A stretch of 24,992 bases of DNA from Pezizomycotina sp. ARF18 (Eukaryota > Ascomycota), in NCBI GenBank assembly GCA_002224055.1, contig AZLU01000370.1:1-24992 (forward strand), given 5' to 3'. A program made the translations under genes and the position numbers. Positions 1-12,300 of this stretch are shown here, piece after piece. Position 1 is the first letter of the stretch. Every line of letters starts with the position of its first letter. The notes below the pieces were generated by a model. That model saw only the letters and a list, made by a program, of their open reading frames with translations, was not told the DNA's origin and did no database searches.

Positions 1-218
1 TGGATGAGGCGCTTGCCGGTGGACTCTTTGTCGTAGTAGCGGAAGGAGAAGAAGCGACGCCACGGATGACTAGTTTTTTGCTCTTTGGCTCGGCTTGTTG
101 ATCTTGAGGTCGTGGGACGGGTAGAACCAGCCGGAACCTGCGACGCGACGGTGGTATCCTCATGCTGGACCTTGGTGTTATTGGAAGTTTCGGAGACTTG
201 CCCGAAACTTGGGATCTC
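1..218 (-). CDS. unidentified protein, internal or C-terminal fragment cut by the left window edge
   Basis: An open frame of about 72 codons on the minus strand runs from just after an in-frame TGA (complement of 219-221) off the left edge. It has no Met, so this is probably an exon preceded by an intron. The first two thirds is rich in Ser, Thr and Arg (for example VPAGSTRPTTSRSTSRA) and looks disordered. It then becomes compact and aromatic/basic (HPWRRFFSFRYYDKESTGK), which looks like real protein rather than chance. A second minus frame across 70-170 is also open for a while, so the frame choice is not certain. I do not recognise the family. The plus-strand open frame at 85-366 is best explained as its shadow. 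Confidence 0.4.
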
Positions 219-366
219 TCATAAGGAGTTGACCTATATGCGTCGACTTCGCTTGGAGACAAGAGTAACAACCTGGTTATTAGAAGTAACGCGGCGCTCT
301 ATCCTGCCACCTATTTCTGTCGTCCATCATCGCTATAACCTATATTTATGGAAAATCAAGTTTTAG

Positions 367-3300
367 GACAATGTAAATTTGAGCAAGAAGTATACGCGAT
401 GATATTCTTAAATAAGCTCGAATTACGGTCCAGGCTTAGAACTTAAGGGGAAGTATGGTAACATAAATAAAGGTCAGCAGATAAATTATTAAATATTATA
501 ACTAACTCTAAATATTTTCTTACCCTAGCGCTCGTTGAAGAGACCCTTTTTTTTTCAATATATTAAAAAATCCTTGTAAGAAAAAAAAAGAGGGACAACT
601 AACTACGACTACCATGCCATGACCGCACAAACAAACAATACTAAAAACCCGTATTAACCACACATACTACTCCATTTCAAATCTGAAGATGCAAAATCTA
701 TCCAGAGGCTAGTAAATTCGATTCCAACATACCTGTTCTTGTATCGCCTCAAACTATAATCATTTCAAGAAGCACAAACGTTAATCAGTATAGGTTATGC
801 GCTAGTCAGCACTGCTAGCTCTGAGTCCAGTTCTATCTTAAACATTACATAATTTACTCTAACGTCCAAGCGTCTATCTTGTCCATATTATCAACCTAGA
901 GATAAGTTTGAATACTAAGCAGTGACGGGATCTCTTAAATATAGTATAAGCTATGATACTTGAACTAGAACATACAACAGTGACGATGGAGGATACTTAC
1001 AGGAGTGTTAACGTTAAGATCTTTAGCGATATTTCGTCGTCGTACCCCTATGACGATATGAAATCAAGAATCTTTAGGAAAGATATAGTACTTTATATCG
1101 GTTGAATCTATATATTAAGTTTAAACAAGCAGACCACTGATATTTTAAGATTAGCAAAGTCCTAGCCCCGTCAGAATTTATTCAAAAAGCCCAGTAGGAC
1201 TGGCATAGATGACTCAAATTTGGAAACACCAGCTCCGTAGACCAACAAACAACCTATAAGCACCAAACCAACCCACCCTCGCTATGAAAGTTAGTTAGTA
1301 CGATATTCTACGGTAGAAGAGACACTTCTGACCCATATTCTTCATATCACTATAAACGACTTACACGCTGCCTATATATCTTTTTTTCTATGGCGCGTCT
1401 TGGTTTGAGTATAGACTCACCTTCAAAGGGAAGATTAGGATATCTAAGAGAGTAAGCTCTACAGACTATAAGCTACCAAAAATAGTTTTGCTTAATTCTC
1501 AAAAGTATTTGATCCAGCCTCTTCATACTACTAAATCCTTACAGCGCAGAAACGTATAAATATATGTGAGTCGCCGAGCGTAGTAATCGAAGTTCCGTCT
1601 TTTTCCGCGGTCTGTAAGTCGTACGAATAGACCGAGAGCAAACCGTGACGATATCAAAGGCTATAACGGATTAACGATACCGGACGCGCTAATAATACGC
1701 TAGAGATAAATCAGATAACCATCAGCTATTTTTACTTCTAGCTATTAGGGATCCGAATCAATTATCTACCGGTATTGTATATATCTGCCACAGACAAAGA
1801 ACTCCGGAAGCCAACTCACCAGGAAGCTTGCGGCATACAAACTACCCAATCTGGGTAAACATGGGGCGGAGCTGATATACTTCTCAAGGCAGCGTAATCA
1901 AAGATCTGGCTTCTTGCGCATCCTCTATAGGAATTATGTCGTGCCATATCGAACTATAAATAATCGTATTCTCACTTTGTATGAAAGATACTCGGCCATT
2001 AAAGATATCTTTGTCTGTTAATCCGCAAGTAACAACGGATAGTCGGGTAGGCAGAATTTTACTTGACATGCAAAACTTTGTCCGCGCCGTACGCCCACCG
2101 TTTCTCACTTTGCAATAAGCTCACGTATCTCGCTTGTGAATCTTTCCTTTTGCCACTACATATCCTATCTGCAGATCATAGCTTTGAATAATTAGGAGTG
2201 ATGAATCAATCTAGTAAAAACACCCGTTCCCGCGGCCGGGATAAAGTTTACGAGTTACGGACCCCGAGGGGGATATAACGGGAGAAATCAAATGCTAGAT
2301 TTAGCGTGGTTCGATATGAGAGCGAGTAAGGACCAGCGCACAGCGATCGTTCTCTGGATAACCATTAAATTTTGTTGTAATCTGGGGGACGTAATTAATT
2401 CAACATCGAACTTTTCAGCGAGAGAGATTTCCCGGATATCATCTGCTCCAAAGACATTATGAGCTTGTTTGGACTGCTTATCATTTTTTTGAATCCGATT
2501 GGGGCTCGGAGAAACCGCAAACACGTACTGAGTATCAGCAAAAGTCATAGCTACATGTATATGTTACAGGGGTTATCGATACACCAACTGATCGCTGCCT
2601 TCAATGTCTATACCTGTGTACACTGATCACACCAAAAAGTCTACTAAAAATCAGCATCCTCGAACCGCGATCGCCGGATATTATTACATCACTCAACTGC
2701 GCTTCTAGAAGCATGATAGATGAGTCCTTGAATCCTCGTCGCAACTACTCTATATGAAAATCGTCTGCCAATTTTGAAAATCCACCGGCAACAAAGAACA
2801 GCCCTATATAGCATGCCCTTCTACAGGTTATATAATAGGTGCACGCAGATACTCGTGAGGATCGCCTTACATAGGTTCAAGAGAAAAAGAAAGAGCGAAA
2901 CAAAAGATAAGCTAGTAATCATTCGTAGGGTAACCTTGGAGCGGGTCATAGCCCAGAAGTGGCCTGAACATTACGGAAAGAGAAACATATAGCTGTATCG
3001 CGATGTCAAAGTCTTCGATAAAGGCGTTCTTCGGCCTAGGGTTTGATATTTCTACAACAGATTCTGCGAGCATCTATAATAATTCTATTAGTGAAGGAGC
3101 ACATAACTTCACCATATAAATCTGCAAAAGGCTAGCAGATGAGGAGATACTTAGCCACAAGGCCCGTTAATTGGAAAGGTGTAGCAATACCTCGCACACC
3201 AGAAAGAACATAGAATAATAAGATCAAACTCTTTGGGTGTGTCATCCATACCTCCAGAGCATGAAAAAATGCACAACGCTCACGGTAGTCCCTAAAGCTT

Positions 3301-5721
3301 ATAACCGCACGTGGTCCGGAAAATAGAAAAGGATTATAGAAGAGGCTCATAAAACAGATCTGGTTATTGGACCCGTTCTCTGAATCTTGTAATACTGTCA
3401 TACTGAACGGAGAATGTTAAAAGTATCGATAAATCAAACCTCGTGGAGGAGAAATACTTTAACCAAACAAAAGCAGCTACGCGTTGCAATCCTTTGCGAA
3501 TGTCATGGTTCATCGCTGGATAATCCATTTGTACCAAAACACCACCTACAAACGATATGTCCCCACAGCCACTGAATGGTCATCATGGATATGATAGAGA
3601 ATGTGGGCGTAGGTGGGATTGAATTTTGTATAAATTTAGGTATCTCTGAAAGCTAACACTGCGTATAATGGTTTTCCTGCAAACTTTTGTGAAAATCCTT
3701 CCTTGCTCTGGCCACAGCCGAAAATGTACGGAAAGTGGATCGCCCCACGGAAACACACGATATATGGCAATATCCGTTAGAACTGTAATACGGAAGAAGA
3801 ACCGGACGATAACATTTAATCGCCCTTGTATACCATCTGATGCCCGCCCTCATATTGCAATAACTGTCCTGTCTCTCGGTCCTCACAACGACGCGCAGCA
3901 TAAAGCAACTGGATAAGGAGAACCGTAGCATACATCACTATTACACAAACACGCCCTCGTATAAGGCGCTGAGGTTATACGTACGTTATTTGAAGCAGTC
4001 CCGCCTCCCGCACCCGGATAAGTACGTTTGAAATCCTGGTTACGACAAGGACTATACTTTTCTAGAATTGAGAAGATGTTACTGACTACGCTGTAATATA
4101 ATCGATTTAAGAAGACAGCAGAAACAATCTGCTGCTGCCGCTTCGACGTCCCTACCGCTGCACTTTAACACTATATCCGCGCCGGACACTCTGCCCTCGA
4201 AGGAAGATAAGGTACGCGCATGAAGCTTATAAAGAAGGCTTCGGATCTCGGATTGTGTTAATAAAGCTGGAGACGTGTACGACTGTATATTCGCGTACTA
4301 CGATAGGATTAGGATGTAAGCTGAGGAAGTTGAAGAAGTATCGTATGGCGTTAGAGGGATTACGAACGGTGTATTTAAAACGAGGAAAAGATACACGGAA
4401 AGGAGATGGCGAGGAAGATTAGGGTTATTAAGGCCAAACTAGAAGTGGTTGACGGGCTTTTGAAAGAGACGAGACCGCGTCGGCGAGTTCGATTTCCCTC
4501 GGTTTGGGCAGTATGAAAGCGAACGATAAACGAGTTTTGTGAAATCAACTACTCCGGCTCTCAGCAGTAGTGTTCACGAGGATACATAGCGTGGGGTGAC
4601 GGAGCACAAGACAACAAGAACAATGTCTAGACTAAAATTTCATAGAGACACTCTCCGGTAAGGCGCTCACGCTACTTGAAGCCTTCCCGTCCATACGCTA
4701 ATCTTAATACATTTAGAAACTAAAGGCTTAAAAGGGATAGCAGGTAGGTGCTTCCTAAATCAAAAAATGCCTTGTTTCTGCGCTGCAGCTAGACAGCCAT
4801 ACCATTCTAATAACAACAACGACTTCTTCGGCGAGAAATATAGATGGTACACACCCCGGAGGTTGTGCAGTTATGCAGTATAAGTTATTCGGAGATCTTG
4901 CGTCTCTTTTTGATATCGCCTAGACGGCTATAGCAAAACACAGGTCGCATTGTATAGCTAGATTGAGTTTCCTCGGCGCCTCTGGGCCGATAGATCGAGT
5001 TTAACAACCCAACACCAGGCAGCTCTCGGTTATATATCTGCGATGGCGTCTCCAAACACCAGAAACAATTTATTCTGGGGGAGGATTCTCACTTCAGATA
5101 AACGACCCGACCTTCGAGATCCTGGATCATGTATTTTGAATTGAAGAGACGGGGCGACCGCAAGATAATTTAGGTCGAAAAATGATAAACAATCTTGTCA
5201 CTTCATCCGAATAGTCCGAATGCACCGCTCAAAAAGAAAAAAAAAAAAAACATTAATTAGTTAAGCTTGTTAAGTGCGTTATATACATTACGTGACCACT
5301 CTTCGGAGAATCTCAATACAACTGGCAATGGCTGTATCGCGCGGAGTTTTGAGACCGTAGCGTAAATATATAAGCAAGCACTATATAATAAACACGAAAC
5401 TTTTAAACATAAGAAATTTCCAAATAAAGATGAATGTAAAATATGTGCTATGAAGTGATTTTGATTACATGAACTGATATGTAGAAGCGTTAAGATTGTT
5501 GAAATATCAAAATGGTATCTTTCTAACTTTTTGTTTCTTTGAAGACTCCGCTAATAGTGCAGTGAATGTATCCTTTTTCCTTTTTTACTTTTTTTGAAAT
5601 GTAAGATTATACGTTTTTTTATTTTTTTATTTTTTGGTTTGTAATAAAATCGACTGCGAAAACGTAATGAAGAGTTCGTAAAAGTGAGTGAATATTCGTG
5701 ATAAACATTCGTAATGAACGA
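367..5721. other. gene-poor region without a credible intact gene
   Basis: About 5.3 kb with stop codons in all frames. The short open frames here start with non-ATG codons or lack protein-like composition. The DNA is rich in TA steps and contains poly-T/poly-A runs (for example an A run near 5236-5250 and a T-rich stretch at 5570-5640, which lies downstream of the transporter gene on its own strand). TA-richness is milder than in the right-hand RIP tract, because CA and TG dinucleotides are still present. I found no RNA gene, terminal repeats or array. A possible coding relic at 4320-4560 is listed separately. Confidence 0.6.
4320..4560 (+). pseudogene. possible decayed coding relic
   Basis: This purine-rich stretch reads, in one plus frame, as a basic helical-looking peptide (LRKLKKYRMALEGLRTVYLK and onward) interrupted by stops near 4420, 4430 and 4450, after which the same frame reopens. 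The contrast with the surrounding TA-rich, stop-dense DNA suggests an old gene or transposon fragment. No domain is recognisable and no terminal repeats were seen, so this is only a suggestion. Confidence 0.2.
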
Positions 5722-5750
5722 CTATCGCCTGGCGAAATTCAAGTAACGAC

Positions 5751-5813
5751 CTGCAATGAAACCATTAGTAAAACACTCCCTATTCCAAAGAAGCAGGTTA
5801 GAAGAATACTTAC
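5751..5813 (-). other. spliceosomal intron 3 of the ABC transporter
   Basis: On the minus strand it runs from GTAAGT to ACTAATG...TTGCAG, 63 nt, close to the C-terminus. It follows a hydrophobic stretch (GSNVILLLLA, the last membrane segment) and precedes a short final exon. Confidence 0.75.
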
Positions 5814-8800
5814 AGCAAGAAGTAGTAATATCACATTACTACCAATGAACGCCGCCAATATCCCCAAATCCCTCCACCTGTTGCTATAACTCAAGCTCAA
5901 GCCGTTGTAAAACTCATCCCGACGCTATACGCGCAGTAGCCGCACTCCGACGTCGCGTTGGGGTTAACAAGGTAACCCGTCGCAGTCTTCATGAACTCCG
6001 CCGCGTAATCTCCGCACGTCTTTCCGCTAGGCGGGTCGAAAATATTCAGCTCCGATTGTCTGCAGTGTACCTTTGTCCCGTGCAGTTCCGTCACCAGCAT
6101 ACCGCCGACGAGCGTGAACGGGTTGAGCTGATACAGCCAGTGCCAGAAGCCGACGATCTGGTTAATCGGCGTAGTAACACCGCAGAACAGCGCGAATGTG
6201 ACGATAATAAACGGGTTGAGTAGACCTGAAATAAACGAGTTCGGGTAATAGCTGCGATTAACTGTCCCAGCGTCACGCTGAACATTTCCGTAATTATAAC
6301 GACGAGAATTGGTATCCCGCCGCGTCAGTAGCGTTTGCAATCCGGGATGTAGTAGATCGGCAGGAAGAAAACGACGGCGCAGAGAATACTGTAGGGTATC
6401 TCGGCGATGATCATAGATACGCAGAAGGGGACGCGCGGAATATATCTTCGAGAAGTTTTCGCGGTAGAAGACCATTCTGGCCATGTCGTACTTCGGTTCG
6501 ACCTGTGCGATAATCAAGACAGGCAGGACGGTAACCTGGAAGATAACGAAGACGCGGTACTGCAGGCTAGACCTAGAGTCGTCCAAGCTCATGAAGATCA
6601 AACCTGTAAGGAAAGCAACGATGAAATGGTTGAACAGCCTCGTGAAGCCGTAGTTCGGACTTCTCCAGAAGCTCTTCTGGGCACGTGCGGTGACGACCTT
6701 GATCTGGTACCAGAGCGGAGTAGCGTATTCAAGATCGAGAGCCTTATTCACGTCTTCGCCCGCAGCTTCCTTCGCACGCGTTTCGCGAAGGTTTGCGACA
6801 GCTTCCTTGGTGTTCTTGTATTCCGGAGAGTCCTTCCATATTTCGTGCCAGTCCTTGTTTCCGATTCGAGGCCTGGCCGGCGCCGATGGCATCTAACATG
6901 TATTCAGCAGCGTTCTGATCCGGTGGGCAGTCTGCGCCGTGTCTCTTGAAGTATTCGCGGAGTACAGTGGCGTCCTTGCCGATGTCGCCAAAGTAGATCG
7001 TTTGTCCGCCGGCCTGGAGAAGTAGAAGACGGTCGAATTGCTCGAACAGACTCGCGTTAGGCTGGTGCACAGTACACAAAATAGCTTGACCGGCAGCGGC
7101 CAACTTTCGCAAGAACCTAACAATGTTGAAAGCGCTTGACTGTCGAGACCAGAGTAGGTTCATCAAGAAGAGCAAAAGCTGAGGACGGGCAGCGAGTTCG
7201 ACACCGATAGTAACCCTCTTGCGCTGCTCCACCGTGAGACCAACTTCGTGCGTTCCAATCACGGCATCCGCGATCTCATCGAGTTCCAATAAGCCTATGA
7301 CTTCCTCGACGTACTTATCCTTCTCTTCAACCGAAACATCGTAAGTCTGACGGAGGTATGCGGAAAACCTAGCGCCTCCCTCACAGTTTGCATCGGCTCG
7401 TGAACGTCCAATTGTTCGGCGTAAGCTGTATCACGGGCGAACGATGCACCGGGCTTCTTTGAGTCTATAAGAATATCCCCGAAATGACACCGACGTTCTT
7501 CCTTGCTGCCAGCACGTCCAAAAGCGTTGTTTTTCCAGCTCCAGACGCTCCCATGAGGGCGGTGAGCTCACCGGGCTTAACATATCCGAATACGTGGTCG
7601 AGAAGCCTGCGTTGGCCGCCTGGAACGGGAACATCGTAGCACAGGTTCTCCCATGTAAGAACGGCCTTGGAATTAATCTTGATGTCAGAAGATTCAGCCT
7701 CTGAGCCGGCACTGTGAGTATCGTAGCGCTTTTGACGAGCGGCGGCTCTCTTTGTAGCCAAGTTCTCGTTCAATTTCTTCCTCTCCTTGTTTTCGGGAGT
7801 GTAGACGGCAATCTTCCTCGAAAATACACCAAATTCGATGACATCGCCGAGCCAGGTGTTGAGAATAAGGAAAACACGGACCAAACGACCAAAGCCCAAA
7901 GTTCCTCCACTGGTCCGAAGGACTGTACGAGAATTGCGTCTCAATGTATCGACTTCGGAGATGACATTGAACCCGTAGCGTTCCGGGAAGCGTGCACACC
8001 TGGTGCGCAGGGTCGTTGTACGTCGGACCCGAAGGGACGAGTTGAGAGTTGACGCACTTCAGGTCGATGCCGCGGAATTCGTTATCCATCAACGCGCTAA
8101 ACCGAGACCTAAAGCCGTTGACCAGAATAGCCATCGCAACCAGACTGGCGTCGATTGGTACGGAATCAAGTACCCACAAGTTACAACAAAGATAGTAATC
8201 AGTGTCGCGACAAGTTTAATCGCGTAGTCGTAGTCTATCGAGATGACACCAAGCGTACGAAGAACAGCGTCAACTTCAAAAATCCCAAATGATGATAATC
8301 AGGAACGAAAAGAACGCTCCGGCGTCGTATCGTAGGCCGGACATGAAATAGACGATAAGTGCGAATGCCAGGATGTGAGCGAAGGCGAAATCATGTCGAC
8401 GGCGAGCTGAGCGAGCCACAGAGCGGAGGGACGATGGAAAGCGTATGCTGCGAAAGGTTAGCAGACTACTCCCGGGGGATACCTTTGGTGAACATACCTT
8501 TGTGCTTCGACATGAGCCACGGCCATCATAGTCGCCGGCAGTTCCGAAAAAGCGGACAGCGAATTGAACAGAAAACGTAATAAAGAGACAACCGCCTCTT
8601 AAGAACGCACCAGCTGACGTCGCCGGCATCTTATAAATAAACTCCCTGTAATCAGGCAATGATAATCTGTGTAGCCCATTTGACCTTTAAATTGAAAGTA
8701 TCCTGTAGCTTCAGAAACATCTGTCTCTTAAACAGCAACTTGATCTGAGCCGGATAGGAAATAGTGTACACTGACTTCTTCGCGTGAGGGTTCGTTTTTC

Positions 8801-9686
8801 CTCGCGGACTGCCGCTTTAAAGTCTTCGTGCTGGTGTCTGAGATCCTCGAGCTCCGCTTTGTAAGCGTCTATATCCTTCTCGAGATCCCTCCAGAATGGT
8901 GACTTGCGGAATTCCGCTTCCAAATCCTCCGGGGAAGACGGCGCGTTCGTGTGATCCCTTCCTTCGGCGTAATCCGCTCGAACTCATCCGTGCACCCAGT
9001 CAAGTAATCCGGCGTCGTCTGTCGCGGCTTCGGCGCAAATCCCAAACCTTCAAAGTACGCACGAGCCGTACTAGTAGGCCGAAGTAAACCTCCCTCCCCG
9101 AATCGATAACCAAAACCTTGTCAAACTGTGCGTAAATGTTCTCCGATGCCTGGTAGAGCGATACAAATGTAGTAGTTTGGTACAGATCCGTCATGATACG
9201 CAACGATTTTGCGAAATCGAGGCTGTCGAAGCATCCAAGCCGCGTGTGCTGTTGTCCCAGCTGTACACCGTCCCCCTCGTCGCCATCATTTCCGCGATCG
9301 AAACACGCTTCCTTTCACCTCCGGATATACCTCTGATGGTCGGAATGCCACCGACGAGCGTATTGCGGGTGTGCTCGATGTTGAACATTTTAAGCAGCGT
9401 GTCCACGACCCTGTTGCTGAACTGCTCCCTCGTCATGCTTCCCGGCAGCTTCCTCGGCGTTTTCGTGTCGATTGCGAACTTGAGCGTCTGTGCGACAGAG
9501 AGCGCGGGAAGGTGCATGTCTCCTCCGCGTTATAGCATGCCTCTCCGCGGTACAGCCGGTCGAACGTCTGCGCGTCGAAAGGTCCGTACATGACTTCGCC
9601 ATCGACGCTCGTGTAATCTTTACGTTGGTTAGAGATTGCCTTGAGGAACGTGGTACAGCCGCTACCAGGTTTACCGAGTACCAGAC

Positions 9687-9738
9687 CTGCAAACCGTTAG
9701 CGAAACAACGACCAATATAAGAGAAATTTTGAACGTAC
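9687..9738 (-). other. spliceosomal intron 2 of the ABC transporter
   Basis: On the minus strand it runs from GTACGT through a GCTAAC branch motif to TTTGCAG, 52 nt. It sits between RPGEM and the Walker A strand, exactly where the family reads through without a gap. One missing base after the acceptor (GTC-C-TGG) still breaks the frame. Confidence 0.8.
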
Positions 9739-9924
9739 CATTTCTCCTGGCCTCACTACGCCCGGAAATCCTGAGGATTTCGACTTCGGTGCCGCCGGTA
9801 TGGCCGGTGAGCTGTTTGAACTGCCCGTATACGTTGACGAAATCGACGAAGGCCTCGGGGAAGACCTTGACCTTTGTTTTATCCCTCCCCATCCTTTGAC
9901 CGTGAGGTTATTGAACAAAAACGC

Positions 9925-10075
9925 CTGCGGTGGGAAAATTGGCATGTTAGCGATTTGAAGGGACGAAAAATTGGTGATGTTCGTTTATTTGTGTGGTCGT
10001 ATGAAGCTTGGGAGGAAGTGGCGACAAATGAAAAACATTACCACACCAAGCAAAAAGCATTACCACTTTACTCAC
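9925..10075 (-). other. spliceosomal intron 1 of the ABC transporter
   Basis: On the minus strand it begins GTGAGT (complement of 10070-10075) and ends with a CTAAC branch-like motif and CCGCAG. It is 151 nt long. Removing it joins the codons for RPKRIG to the conserved FNNLTV region of the first nucleotide-binding domain. Confidence 0.8.
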
Positions 10076-10435
10076 CAATTCTCTTTGGCCGAATTCCGGC
10101 ATCCCTATCGGCATCGACATTCCCTCGCAGGACGCCTTCGAGATCGAATTGCTCACGTTCCTCGTCCGCTTGCGTGGTGCTGCCGTCTTCCACGTGTGGC
10201 CCCCGGCCTCTAAATCCTTTTCGGAGATCGCCTTTATATCCTTGCCGCCACTTTTTCATGGTGTTCCGCAGGCCTGCTCGCCGTCCGCGATAAATTCGAC
10301 AGTTCCCTCGACAATGCGATGAAATCTTCCTCGGCCGTGGCCACATCTATCCGGGAATTGGAATTGCGTTGTTGCCGTGGCTCGTTGCTGGTCGCAGGGA
10401 AGTATGCGAAGGCACTGGGGTTAAGCGGTGGGCAT

Positions 10436-12128
10436 CGCGGGAGTCGCTAAGGTCTAACCTGCGACGTTCGACATCGTTTACGGTGTGCGCGATTTCTTGA
10501 TTTACTTTCTAACCTTTTTTTTTTAATGTCCTCCTTCTATCGTCCCCTTTTGGTTTTTGCTAGCAGTTGAAGAGCACAGGAATTGACAGGACTGCAGCTT
10601 GAAGGATTGAAAGGGTATTTCTTTTCTTTCTTTGGCGGGCCGTGTGGACCATGGTCCTCTTTTAAAGCCCCAGCGAGCCCTCCCTCTGCCGGAACACGGG
10701 AAAGTCGAAAGTCAATTCTGGCTCATGGTTGGCTGGGAGAGTTTCGCCACGGCGGAGTTTGTCTGCAAGGAAAGGCTATATCGGGGGGCGACGAATTCAA
10801 ATTACTAATTGAGCTCTAGCCCCCTCCTCTCCTCATCCTCCTTAGGTTCCACACCGCTGGGCAGCGAAAATGCGGTGGGGATAGGCCGGCCCTCCTTAAC
10901 GCCATGATCGACAAATTCGTGCTCGCAGAGTCTTTACTCCAACTGAACCTCAAGCGAGTTCTTCCGCAGTCTTTCCACACCAACATTCGAGCCATGAATG
11001 CTTGAGTCATTCACTGGACTCATTTCGAATTCTCAGGAAGCGAGGACAAGCCCTACTTGCATGCATCTGGAGGGGAAGCGCTAGGAACTGCCTGCGATTC
11101 CGTTTGGTTGGAAGAAAAAGATGTGCAAACGGTTTCTGGGGTATCCACACTTCACTTTTGAGCACAAAATGCAGGAAGGTTTTTTGGCGGCAGTTGTCCG
11201 GATTTCCGGGTGGGATCTCAGGTGCCGGAGGGATCCCGGCCATCACATTCCCGGGGGAGTCGCTGGATATTCGCGATACTAGTATCTGCAAAGCACCTTC
11301 TCAATTGCTTATAGTGATTAGATACTTGGGCAACTGCTACTGAGAAACATAGAAACAGAAAAGAACAAAGTATCCGGCGGTTTCAATGACATTGCGACTG
11401 CGACGTTTCCTTTTTTTTCTGCGGCAGAGTTGAATTTCCTTATCCGCGATTGCTATCCGTTCAAACTTCAACTTCACTTTTCCTTCGGTCTTCCCGAATC
11501 AGTAAAGTATCATCCACGCGGCATAAAAAAAAAACTATTCTCGCAAGGAGGAGCGTGGTAATTTTAAAAAGAGAAAATATTTCCGATTCCAAGGGTCTGC
11601 CCGGTTAAGGAATCTTTTAGTCAAAGTCCTGGAAATCGTCAGAGCTCCGATCCTGGTCGAGGCGAAAAAAAAAAAGAACATGGGACAAATAACAAAGGAT
11701 ATTCGTGATTCAACATGGGTATTGAAGCAATATAACTCTTTGGCTCTTTGACCCATTAGTGACTCAAGCTCGCGTGAGTCTAAAAATTCAATTGTAACGG
11801 TCGGCCACCGATTCACCGATGAAGCTCATGACGTCTGAGAGTGTTCGTAGGAGCATGGAGCAGAAGTAGGAAGTAGGTACGAGATTACCACTTGCCCTAG
11901 CAGGGGGAAACCTGGCCCAACCGGGCGAGAGAATAGGGTTAAACACAACTCTCAGGCACTGTTTCGAGTAACGCCTGTCTCTTATTTTCCCAGAGAAATT
12001 TGCTCATCACGACTGCGAAAAAAAAAAAAAAAAAAAAAAAAAACTTTATACACTTTCCAAGCTCACAGCCTCTCTTAGGAAGATATAGCTCTTTCCTGTC
12101 TCGGATCTTCAACCAATAGCAAGCCAAT
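10436..12128. other. intergenic region between the transporter and the tRNA-Lys array
   Basis: This region is fairly GC-balanced up to about 11340 and may hold the transporter promoter and 5' leader. Open frames on both strands overlap (for example 10583-10819 + and 11007-11291 -), but none shows a protein-like pattern I trust. A 26-base A run lies at 12018-12043 and shorter A/T runs at 11410 and 11525. No consensus drug-response element is clear enough to call. Confidence 0.5.
12084..12088 (+). promoter_or_regulatory. TATA-like element upstream of tRNA-Lys copy 1
   Basis: A TATAG element sits about 41-45 bp before the tRNA. The same ATATAG-like motif occurs about 36-40 bp upstream of the two other units (about 14038-14044 and 13191-13196), inside 5' flanks that align with each other and share a CTTCA-rich stretch. 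It may position the Pol III initiation factor. The role is inferred only from shared position. Confidence 0.4.
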
Positions 12129-12165
12129 GCCCGGTTAGCTCAATCGGTAGAGCGTGAGACTCTTA

Positions 12166-12206
12166 ATTGTAGTACACACGCATCGTGCACGCAGTCATCT
12201 TAAGAT
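12166..12206 (+). other. canonical pre-tRNA intron at 37/38 of tRNA-Lys copy 1
   Basis: This 41-nt insert sits at the standard eukaryotic position one base 3' of the anticodon. Its 3' part (CTTAAGAT) can pair with the anticodon loop, giving the anticodon-intron helix that the tRNA splicing endonuclease recognises. Confidence 0.8.
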
Positions 12207-12235
12207 ATCTCAAGGCTGCGGGTTCGAGCCCCGCA

Positions 12236-12300
12236 GTATGTGAAATCCCTTCCTTTGAACTTCAGAATTTATCTGAAACATCTAACTAACCGTTTAACAG
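12236..12300 (+). other. spliceosomal-type (GT-AG) intron in the acceptor stem of tRNA-Lys copy 1
   Basis: The 65-nt insert begins with the strong donor GTATGT, has overlapping branch-like motifs CTAACTAAC at 12282-12290, and ends TTTAACAG. It interrupts the tRNA between positions 66 and 67. Its removal recreates A66-TTGGGC, which pairs with GCCCGGT. Copy 2 has an insert at exactly the same position whose middle has diverged while the donor, branch region and CAG end are kept. Confidence 0.8.

Larger units (their letters stand above)
5722..10435 (-). pseudogene. PDR/CDR-type ABC multidrug transporter (full-size ABC-G), frame interrupted by many 1-nt indels
   Basis: The order is NBD1-TMD1-NBD2-TMD2, as in fungal pleiotropic drug resistance pumps, which use ATP to export drugs and lipids across the plasma membrane. 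The N-terminal region has FDLEGVLRG and AGIRPKRIG. NBD1 has Walker A GKPGSGCTT (about 9648-9675), signature GGERKRVSIAE (about 9290-9325), STRGLDAST and FVSLYQASENIY. NBD2 has GASGAGKTT (about 7521-7550), LTVEQRKRVTIG and LCTVHQPNASLFEQFDR. The Cys in the first Walker A and the altered second signature are normal for this family. TMD2 follows at 5897-6890. The likely start is ATG at 10435; the stop is TAG at 5722-5724 after a C-terminal exon reading RYLNFARR once one base is allowed for. Three introns are visible (9925-10075, 9687-9738, 5751-5813). At least ten frame breaks are present, for example near 9681, 9221, 9077, 8955, 8795, 8655, 8637, 7125-7160, 5918 and 5746. Nearly all are repaired by lengthening a short homopolymer by one base. 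It is therefore either a young pseudogene or an intact gene with sequencing errors. Family assignment is secure. Confidence 0.9.

Noticed and set aside
3653-3931. Opposed open frames of 92 and 82 codons
   Set aside because: They fully overlap each other on opposite strands, lack protein-like composition, and lie in gene-poor DNA.
6407-6949. Long plus-strand open frame of 180 codons
   Set aside because: It lies antisense to the clearly recognisable second half of the ABC transporter and is its shadow.
9177-9593. Plus-strand open frame of 138 codons
   Set aside because: It is antisense to NBD1 of the transporter, which carries the conserved motifs on the other strand.
10583-11343. Overlapping open frames upstream of the transporter on both strands
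   Set aside because: They have no domain, no clear introns and balanced evidence on both strands; a promoter or leader region is more likely.
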